Translations under genes and position numbers: made by a program
Notes under the pieces: generated by a model
Databases searched by the model: none
What the model was told of the DNA's origin: nothing
Seen by the model: the letters and a program-made list of their open reading frames with translations, nothing else
Part shown: positions 1-7,000 of the stretch, in pieces
Numbering within the stretch: position 1 is the stretch's first letter
How the letters are laid out: every line of letters begins with the position of its first letter
NCBI GenBank assembly: GCA_000697055.1
Contig: JNDT01002171.1
Location: 1-10,345 of the forward strand
Length of the DNA stretch: 10,345 nucleotides
From: Saksenaea vasiformis B4078
Lineage: Eukaryota > Mucoromycota > Mucoromycetes > Mucorales > Saksenaeaceae
Direction: 5' to 3'

Positions 1-1
1 A

Positions 2-2155
2 TGGTTTAAACTTAATCAAAATGACCAAACTGCGAGACAATATCTCTACGCGGATATTCCTTTGCACTATTCCTTCAACAAGCAACTTGGCACTTGGAAT
101 GCACGAACACGGTCTGCTGGAGCAATTGGCAGAATGTATTTCGCTCAACCCAAAGACACGGAACGCTTTTGTCTGCGCCTTCTCTTGCTCCATGTGAGCG
201 GTGCATTAAGCTTTGAACATTTGCGAACAGTGGACAACCATGTGTATCCAACATTCCGAGAAGCAGCATCTGCCAGAGGCCTTCTGCGCGATGACAATGA
301 ATTGGACCATTGCCTCAGCGAAGCGTCGTTTATGAACGCATCCTCCCGTCAACTGCGCAAACTATTTTGTTGTCTTTTGCTCCATTGCCAGGTTTCTCAC
401 CCTGCTGTCCTCTGGAATCGATACTATAGTGAGCTATCTGCCGACTTCACTTACCGGTTCCAGGGAAATTCTGCAATACAAACCGTGGATATCCAGGAAG
501 CCTGTCTTTCTGCAACTTTGCGTGACATGGAGCGAATACTTCGCAACCAAGGAAGCTCACTTTCAGTCTTTCCAAGTTTACCGCAACTGTCATTGCAAAA
601 TGAAGACATGGAACCTGCCGTCTTTGCTGCAGAACTTGATTACGATGTAGAGCTTTTGCTCGAACGAGTTTCTCAACAAGAACGGATGCTCAATGATGGC
701 CAAAGACATGTATTTAACGTTGTAAAACATGCACTCCAAACTGCCGAGTCCTCCTCAGAACACACTGCCACTTTTAATGTGTTCTTCATCGATGGACCAG
801 GAGGTACTGGGAAAACGTTTGTTTACAACACAATCCTCGCATATGTCCGCTCGCGACACAGCATCGCTCTTGCAGTTGCTTCATCAGGAATTGCAGCTAT
901 GCTTCTTGAGGGTGGAAGAACTGCACATTCGAGGTTCAAGATTCCTTTGAACCTGGACGTCACTCCATTATCTTTTATGCGAGTACAATCAGATGACGCA
1001 GAACTGATCAAGAAAGCGTCAATTATTATCTGGGATGAAGCTCCCATGACGAACAAAAAAGCAATTCGTTGTGTTGATATCTTACTCCGCGATATCATGA
1101 GACAACACGATCCCTCATCGGAAGACATTCCTTTTGGAGGCAAAATTGTCGTGTTTGGAGGCGACTTTAGACAAATACTTCCTGTAATTCCAAACGGAAG
1201 CAGAAATCAAATTGTCGATGCATGCATCTCGCAGCTTCCTTGGTGGCCCCAAGTACACAAATTGCAGCTAACAGAAAACATGCGAGCGCAATGCGCTCGC
1301 GATGACATTCATGCATCAACAGTCCAATGGTTCTCAAACTTGCTGCTTGACATCGGAAATGGTGATGTCCCTCCCGTTGAAGGTTTTCACGATATAATCC
1401 CATTGCCAGCTGAATGGTGCCGAACAAACCAGACAACTGATCAGATCATCGATGCCACATGGCCCAATATCCACGCTACAACGGAAGCTGATTCCAGGAG
1501 AATTATCAGGTCTGCTGTTCTGACGCCTCGAAACGTGGACGTCGACAGAATCAATGCAAAGGCATCGGAAAAGCTACCTGGGCAGATTCAGGAATACCTT
1601 TCAATTGACAGCGTCGAGGATACTGAGCACAGTGCCATATATCCTATGGAGTACCTCAATGCTTTGACGGTGACAGGACTGCCACCGCACAAGCTAACTT
1701 TGAAACTGAATCAACCTGTAATGCTGATTAGAAACCTCGACCCTGCCAACGGGCTATGTAACGGATGTCGCCTTATTTGCAGAGGCTTCTCTCGCAACTT
1801 AATCACAGCTGAAATTGCTGTTGGTGCTCATACAGGAACAGTTGTATACATCCCACGGATCACCTTCTTGGAGGAAAATGCCTTTCCATTTACATTTTCT
1901 CGGCACCAATTTCCTTTGAAACCTGCGTTTGCCATGACAATCAACAAAGCGCAAGGCCAAACACTTGACCAGGCTTCAGTGTTCCTTCCACTGCCTGTAT
2001 TCTCTCACGGTCAGCTGTACGTCGCCCTTTCTCGAGTATGCTCCCCAAGCAACATCAAAGTCTTTTTGTATGCTTCTGAAAATGGAAACAGCCGTCCTGC
2101 TGCAGTTACATATACAAAAAATGTCGTCTACAAAGAAGTCTTCCAACAACAATAA
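2..2155 (+). CDS. Helitron RepHel protein, C-terminal PIF1-like helicase part (5' partial)
   Basis: This is an ATP-dependent 5'-3' DNA helicase of superfamily 1B, expected to unwind DNA during rolling-circle transposition in the nucleus. The frame is open through the left edge: the codons before the TTG at 62 already encode Helitron-typical sequence (WFKLNQND, then ARQYLYADIP), so the gene starts outside the window and 717 residues are visible. Motifs, numbered from base 2: Walker A GPGGTGKT at 265-272, Walker B DEAP at 345-348, GGDFRQ at 386-391, LTENMR at 423-428, TINKAQGQT at 646-654 and QLYVALSRV at 671-679. All helicase motifs are present, without stop or frameshift, and the frame ends at TAA 2153-2155. 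Family assignment is sure. A host PIF1 gene is unlikely, because the N-terminal linker is of the Helitron kind. Whether the whole protein is intact cannot be judged here. Confidence 0.93.
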   Translation, partial: WFKLNQNDQTARQYLYADIPLHYSFNKQLGTWNARTRSAGAIGRMYFAQPKDTERFCLRLLLLHVSGALSFEHLRTVDNHVYPTFREAASARGLLRDDNELDHCLSEASFMNASSRQLRKLFCCLLLHCQVSHPAVLWNRYYSELSADFTYRFQGNSAIQTVDIQEACLSATLRDMERILRNQGSSLSVFPSLPQLSLQNEDMEPAVFAAELDYDVELLLERVSQQERMLNDGQRHVFNVVKHALQTAESSSEHTATFNVFFIDGPGGTGKTFVYNTILAYVRSRHSIALAVASSGIAAMLLEGGRTAHSRFKIPLNLDVTPLSFMRVQSDDAELIKKASIIIWDEAPMTNKKAIRCVDILLRDIMRQHDPSSEDIPFGGKIVVFGGDFRQILPVIPNGSRNQIVDACISQLPWWPQVHKLQLTENMRAQCARDDIHASTVQWFSNLLLDIGNGDVPPVEGFHDIIPLPAEWCRTNQTTDQIIDATWPNIHATTEADSRRIIRSAVLTPRNVDVDRINAKASEKLPGQIQEYLSIDSVEDTEHSAIYPMEYLNALTVTGLPPHKLTLKLNQPVMLIRNLDPANGLCNGCRLICRGFSRNLITAEIAVGAHTGTVVYIPRITFLEENAFPFTFSRHQFPLKPAFAMTINKAQGQTLDQASVFLPLPVFSHGQLYVALSRVCSPSNIKVFLYASENGNSRPAAVTYTKNVVYKEVFQQQ

Positions 2156-2172
2156 ACACATTTTTTTGTGTT
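2155..2172. repeat. Short inverted repeat overlapping the helicase stop codon
   Basis: AACACA (2155-2160) and TGTGTT (2167-2172) are perfect 6-bp arms around six T. It starts at the last base of the stop codon. It could be a 3'-UTR hairpin or chance in AT-rich sequence; no function is claimed. Confidence 0.3.
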
Positions 2173-2274
2173 GGAACTTTTTGTTGCAATGCAATTTTTT
2201 TTTATCAAAACACTGTTATTATTATACTTTTTATCATAAGTGTGCGCTTTATAAGCAGTCAACCCAAAAGGGGA

Positions 2275-2302
2275 CTGCACCTGAGCGAAGCGAAGGTCGC
2301 AG
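2275..2302 (+). other. GC-rich stem-loop, candidate Helitron 3'-end hairpin
   Basis: CTGC (2275-2278) pairs with GCAG (2299-2302) and ACCT (2279-2282) with AGGT (2294-2297). One C (2298) is bulged, and the 11-base loop contains a GCGAA repeat. It is a GC-rich island in otherwise AT-rich sequence 120 bases after the helicase stop, which fits the subterminal hairpin of a Helitron. The following bases (CTTGTTTAAT) contain no CTRR terminus, so it could also belong to another small repeat. Confidence 0.45.
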
Positions 2303-2325
2303 CTTGTTTAATAAAATAATGACAC

Positions 2326-2452
2326 AAATATAATAATTATTTTATTTAAGTAGTAATAAAGTAAGTAATAATAAAAAAAGAAATAATAAAAAAAGTAACT
2401 ATAAATAAAGCAATAATAAAAAAAATAGTAGTAAAAAAAGTAGTAATAATGA
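2326..2452. repeat. A-rich simple repeat (AATAATAAAAAAAG-like)
   Basis: The 14-mer AATAATAAAAAAAG occurs at 2367-2380 and again at 2382-2395. It is surrounded by further AATAATA, GTAGTAA and poly-A runs. This is low-complexity DNA with no coding signal. Confidence 0.8.
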
Positions 2453-3228
2453 AGAATCAAAGACGATTTTAAGAAAAGAATATAAGATAAAAGAAGTCAG
2501 CGAGACTGAGATGAAGATTTTTATTATTCAAAGAGTCTTCTTTTATATGTTTCTAAAATATAATCAGGACATTGATAGTGAGACATCTTGTAAACCAGTA
2601 ATGATGAGAGTAAAAGTTTTCATTCAACTGAGTCCAAAGATACTAATGGTGCAATCACAAAAGTGATCTATAATTGGTAGTGAAAATAGACAATGATGGC
2701 CCTGGACAGTTGGTAATAAAAATCAGAAACTAGATTTAGATTACCACAAGTCTGCAATGAAGAAGAAAAACTCGTGTGACAATGAAAATTTTACAAGTTC
2801 ATCTGGCAATAACTGAAACATTATAAAAAGGATGTCGAAATATGACAAATAAGAATAGCTATAAAGAATCAGAAAGATAAATAAAAAAAATAAAAAAAGT
2901 TAGTAAAATTTAAATAAATCTAGAGCTTCTAATACTGAACTGACTATATTGACAACTATACTGAACTGTACTAAACTATTGTAGGTCAGTATAACAGGTG
3001 TTACACTGTATTTTTTGATTATTGTATATGGGTAGTATTGTTCCAAGTGTTGTCATAGCATAAGCTAGATGACAGTGATTGTTGTTAAAGGTATCAGTTG
3101 AGTAATGTTCATTGATAGAAAGGTTCAAAATTGAGTGAGTACTAGGTATAGATTTAAGTCAAATACCAAGACTTAGTTAAGTGGTAAAGCTTGAAGAAAG
3201 AAAAAGAAAGGTTTGAATAGAGTAACTG

Positions 3229-3244
3229 TTGTCAGTACTGACAA
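3229..3244. repeat. Perfect 16-bp palindrome TTGTCAGTACTGACAA
   Basis: The two 8-bp halves (3229-3236 and 3237-3244) are exact reverse complements with no spacer. The same GTCAGTA/TACTGAC words recur at about 2930-2995 and in the 9142-9449 region, so it probably belongs to a locally repeated sequence family rather than being a lone protein-binding site. Confidence 0.7.
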
Positions 3245-3309
3245 TATCCAAGGAGATCTGGATAAAATAAAATATGACCGTTAGTAAGATTGCTGATATG
3301 GTTACCTTG

Positions 3310-3348
3310 AATCAGCAAAGAGATTCATCAAAGAGTTTCATCAAAGAT
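3310..3348. repeat. Three tandem 13-bp units
   Basis: The units are AATCAGCAAAGAG (3310-3322), ATTCATCAAAGAG (3323-3335) and TTTCATCAAAGAT (3336-3348). They are a short imperfect minisatellite in the spacer, with no function visible. Confidence 0.65.
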
Positions 3349-3712
3349 AAAAAGAGAAATAAAAAGAGGACAGCAGAATTGTCGTCGCTTGTCAGACAGA
3401 GAGTAAAATAAAAAGAAAATAAAAGAAAAGGAATCAATAGATTCGGGTTAATGGTAGTTTCTTGAGAATAACCAATGGAGGCGAGCAATAAAAGGCAGTT
3501 TGAGAAATAAGAGAAGAACCTTTGGAAAAGATCTTTTAAGATGGCTTGAGATAACCAAGAGAAGAATATGCTGTTATAACCTAATGTTTTATTCATTGAA
3601 TTGGAGGGGTATTTATACAAAATAGATCGATAGGAAATAATTTCACTAAGTGGATGATCATCTAGTCTATCATGGCTCGAATGGATAATGACAGCAGGTA
3701 ATTGGTTCAATC

Positions 3713-3748
3713 ATATGCACTTTGGATCATATGCACTTTGGATCGTAT
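3713..3748. repeat. 16-bp minisatellite, left part (split by the LTR element)
   Basis: Two exact units ATATGCACTTTGGATC (3713-3728 and 3729-3744) are followed by GTAT, the first four bases of a third unit. The LTR retrotransposon interrupts the array at this point. The remaining units follow on the right side of the element (8769-8864). Confidence 0.9.
3744..3748. repeat. Target-site duplication, left copy (CGTAT)
   Basis: CGTAT lies directly before the 5' LTR and again directly after the 3' LTR (8768-8772). A 5-bp duplication is what integrases of Ty3/gypsy elements usually make. It shows that both LTRs belong to one insertion. Confidence 0.92.
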
Positions 3749-3924
3749 TGTCATGTCTGGAGATAATCAGAGGCTGTATCTTATATCGCTACCTGAATAT
3801 ATTTAATCTCAATCACTGACAATATAAATATCAACATAATCTAGTATTAGTTCTTGGTCTACTTTTCTACCAAAATAAATGACACCCCTCAGTCTCACTG
3901 TACTTCTCCAGTCCCGACACAACA
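3749..3924 (+). repeat. 5' LTR (176 bp)
   Basis: It begins TG and ends CA, and matches the 3' LTR at 175 of 176 positions by eye. The one difference is T at 3880 against C at 8723. It holds a TATA-like box (3823-3830) and an AATAAA (3874-3879), so it should act as promoter for the element. The U3/R/U5 limits cannot be read directly. Confidence 0.97.
3823..3830 (+). promoter_or_regulatory. TATA box of the LTR promoter (TATAAATA)
   Basis: A TATAAATA word lies 75 bases into the LTR, upstream of the AATAAA and in the right place to drive genomic RNA synthesis. It is duplicated in the 3' LTR at 8666-8673. The start site itself is not visible. Confidence 0.6.
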
Positions 3925-4007
3925 TTTTTTTACAGTGAATATTGCACACACTCAAAACACAACCAATACATCTACTTATCTCAAATACAACCAACCAACC
4001 TATCACC
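3925..4007 (+). other. Retrotransposon 5' leader, G-free A/C-rich
   Basis: The leader runs from the LTR end to the Gag-Pol ATG. It opens with seven T and TACAGTGA. From 3945 up to the ATG (the last two bases counted being its A and T) there is no G at all, and the sequence is mostly A and C with CCAA repeats. Such sequence folds poorly, which would leave the start codon easy to reach. No TGG-type tRNA primer site follows the LTR. Confidence 0.7.
3931..3938 (+). promoter_or_regulatory. Candidate primer-binding site, possibly self-priming
   Basis: TACAGTGA, seven bases past the end of the 5' LTR, is the exact reverse complement of TCACTGTA at 3895-3902 inside the LTR. Tf1-type elements prime reverse transcription with the 5' end of their own mRNA instead of a tRNA, and this pairing would allow that if transcription starts near 3895. 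The match is only 8 bp and is separated from the LTR by six T, so the call is weak. Confidence 0.3.
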
Positions 4008-7000
4008 ATGTCTGCCAACATTGAACGCGATATTGTTATGGAAGAAACTGGAGCGGAACTTCATTTGGAAAATCTTTCCATCCAATCTGGTCCCAATGAG
4101 GTAGCAAGCCCAGTGTCCACCAACATCCCGAGTAACAAGGAGGACCTGGAAGGTAAGGCGAAGGCAACTTATGCAGTGTTGCAAAGTACTGCTGCCCAGC
4201 ATGAGGAGCAATACCAAGAATTGGTATTGAAGGGTGCTGCTTCGCAAGAAGTAGATGGAGCCCTCAAGTTGTTGCAAGAGGCTCAATCTAATGTTGAGGC
4301 TTATCGCAAAGTCTGTAAGAGCCGCTATCCTACGTGTCTTCACTTTTACACATATGAGGAACTGGCTGAAAAACAGGCTAGAACACAAGCCAGGTGCCAG
4401 TCATCAGATTACCACTCCTCCTCGCAGGGTCGGTATATCCCTAGAGACCTACCTGTGCTCCAAATTTATGGTGAGCCTCAATGGCACCCTGGTAAAGTTG
4501 TGCACCTGTCCGCTGAAATGTTTTTGAGAGCATTCGAAAAGGAATTGCACGCCTATAACTTGCCAGTTGAACAGCATTGGGAACGACTTCTCCCTAAGTG
4601 TTTAGATGATGCGCAAACAATGTGGTATGATAATGAGAAAAAGCTTTCACCAGCCATCAGTTGGCCCGAAATGCGTAAGAAGCTTGTTGAGAAATATGAC
4701 ACGCCAGAACAAAAACTTCGAGGAATGGAATCTGTCATCCGCATGCGTCAAAAAAGAGGAGAAAAACTTCAGTCCTACACTCGCCGCTTTCACCAAAGAT
4801 GCATTGAGTCAGGACTAGCTGAATATAATGTCTCTATGATTGTTACTTTGTTGTCCTCCCTGGAGAAAAAGAATGCTGCTTTTAACCTGGTTTCCACAAA
4901 GTTTGGTCCAAACTTCGTCTCGCAAACATTGGACAACATGTGCCAGTATGTTGCTGGTTTGCAACTAGATGACCCGGACAATGACAAACGCACTCGAGAA
5001 CAAGACGACCACTATGGTAACAACCGTTATTCCAAAGTCCAACGTGGCGTCAACAACTTCAAGAGTGGAGTGGCAGATTTGCGCCACAATCCCAACCAGA
5101 GAAAAAACGCGAACGACTGCACGTACTGCCATCAACCATGGTTCAAAGGGCACAAGTGCGACGCCTATTACAAAGCCAAGGGCATTCAACAAAACAAGCT
5201 CAAGGTCATAAGATCAGCTCGCCGGTTTGTCATTCCTGATGGCACAATGCCTAATGATGATCTGCCTTGTAAGTTATCTCGCGCCAGTCTGAATGAGACT
5301 GTGAGACATGCTAAGGATGAAACACTGATTCCTGTTACGATAGAGGGCCAACGCATAGAAGCACTCTTGGATGGAGGTGCCAATTTTTCTGCCCTAGATA
5401 TCGATTTCTGCAATAAAAATAACATCACAATCAGAAAGGAAACCGGTGTTATCCAACTTGCTGATGCGCAAATAAAGACGAAGCGTCTGGGAAGAACTGC
5501 TAATATCGACGTATGGTATAATGGCAAAAACATGAAACGCTCATTCGAGGTCATGAAACTATTCCAAGACATACCAGCCAGCATTGGCACAGACTTAATG
5601 CCTTTGTTTGGAATTGGTTATGTGGGTTTAGCACCTACGTGGAAAGATTCGTTTGAAGAAGACGAACAAGAAAAGGTTGATGACATTCCTCAACCAAACA
5701 ATTCCCCTGCGGGTACTGAGACCGAACAAGCCACATTCATGAAACACATTGCTCCAAGTTTGGAAGCAAACGAAAAAATACCAAAAGATTCTTTTTGTAC
5801 ACTCCCAGAAGCAATAGTTACAATTCCTACTCCACCTGACATAGTCTGTTATCGCCATCAATATGATATTCCGCACAAAGCGAAGGATATGGTCAAACAA
5901 ACTATTGAAAAATGGAAAGCAGATGGTACAATCACAGAAGTACCTGCTCAAGAAGACAATAGGTGGAATAGTCCTCTTACAATCGCTCCTAAAAAGGACG
6001 AAAATGGGAAATACACCAGCGTACGTCCATGTCTGGATCCCCGACTTATAAACCAATATCTGAAAGATGACCGTTATCGAATCCCTCTTGTACGTGATAT
6101 ATATGACCAGTTAGCTGGAGCTACTGTGTTTAGCACTCTCGATCTGACAAGTGCATTCACACGTTTCCCGATACATCCACAAGATCAACACAAAACTGCA
6201 TTTACCTCAGTAGACGGAACACGTTATATGTTCCGAGGTTGTCCATTTGGTTTAAAACCAATTTCATCAAAGTTCCAAAGAGTCATGGATATTCTGTTCC
6301 GAGATCTGGCATTCGTCACTACTTTTGTGGATGACATTATAGTCTTCTCGAAAACCATATCAGAACATGCTGAACACGTGAAATGTGTCATTGACATTCT
6401 CACAAATGTCAACCTGATTTTGCAACCGAAGAAATGTTTCTTCATGCAAAAATGCGTGTATCTTTTAGGTTTCTGTGTTTCTGCTGACGGAATCTGCCCA
6501 GATCAACGTAAAGTTATTAACGTTCAGAACTGGCCAACACCTCGCTCATCTAAGGATATACAAGCGTATCTCGGCCTCATCAACTACTTTCGGGCACATA
6601 TTCCTAAAATATCGGATATCACAGCTCCACTAGATCAATTGCGCAATGCACAGAATATTCCCACCATATGGAACAAAGAACATCAAAAGGCTTTCGATCA
6701 ACTTAAATATGCCTTATTACATGCTCCTATTTTACGCTTTCCTGACATGTCTCATCCATTTCATGTCGCAACTGATGCATCCAACGTAGGCATCGGAGCT
6801 GTTCTATACCAAAAATATGACAATCAAAAATATCTCATTGCGTTCATGGCTCGTTCTCTCACTAAGTCTGAACGAAATTATTCAGTCACCAAGAAAGAAC
6901 TACTAGGAGTCATCTTTGCCTTGAAGAAATTTCACAAATATTTGTGGGGCAACAAATTTACATTATATACTGACCACAAAGCTCTCACGTATCTTCACAC

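Larger units (their letters stand above)
1..2302 (+). mobile_element. Right-hand part of a Helitron (rolling-circle transposon)
   Basis: The protein is of the type fused to the Rep nuclease in Helitrons: a conserved Helitron linker is followed by a PIF1-like helicase. The left part of the element (Rep/HUH domain and 5' end) lies outside the window. The right limit is uncertain. I place it provisionally at the end of a GC-rich stem-loop 120 bases after the stop codon, because Helitrons carry a hairpin close to their 3' end. The usual CTRR end is not seen in the dozen bases after the stem, so the exact terminus is inference. The coding part is visibly richer in G+C than the spacer that follows. 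Confidence 0.6.
2303..3712. other. AT-rich gene-free spacer, top strand rich in purines
   Basis: I see no supportable gene in these 1.4 kb. Open frames are short and biased by composition. The top strand is strongly A/G-rich, especially at about 2340-2480 and 3190-3570. Local structures are A-rich simple repeats, words of the TACTGAAC/GTCAGTA type at about 2933-2995, a perfect palindrome (3229-3244) and a threefold 13-bp repeat (3310-3348). A TATA-like word on the minus strand lies at 3610-3617. The stretch may be decayed transposon sequence, but I recognise no family. Confidence 0.7.

Noticed and set aside
62..64. TTG at 62 as the start of the helicase gene
   Set aside because: The frame is open to the window edge, and the 20 codons before it encode Helitron-typical sequence; the gene is simply cut by the window.
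1965..2333. 122-codon plus-strand frame overlapping the helicase end
   Set aside because: It overlaps the helicase in another frame, and its tail is translated AT-rich 3' sequence; no family resemblance.
3572..3672. Solo LTR (TGTTATAAC ... CTATCA)
   Set aside because: The ends are TG/CA, but the flanks (TATGC and TGGCT) show no target duplication and no second copy is present.
3312..3710. 132-codon minus-strand frame with hydrophobic stretches
   Set aside because: Phe/Leu runs come from the T-rich complement of an A/G-rich spacer; no domain or start context is recognisable.
3942..4007. N-terminal extension of Gag-Pol from a TTG at 3942
   Set aside because: The sequence is the G-free leader; the ATG at 4008 has a strong context and begins the plausible Gag protein.
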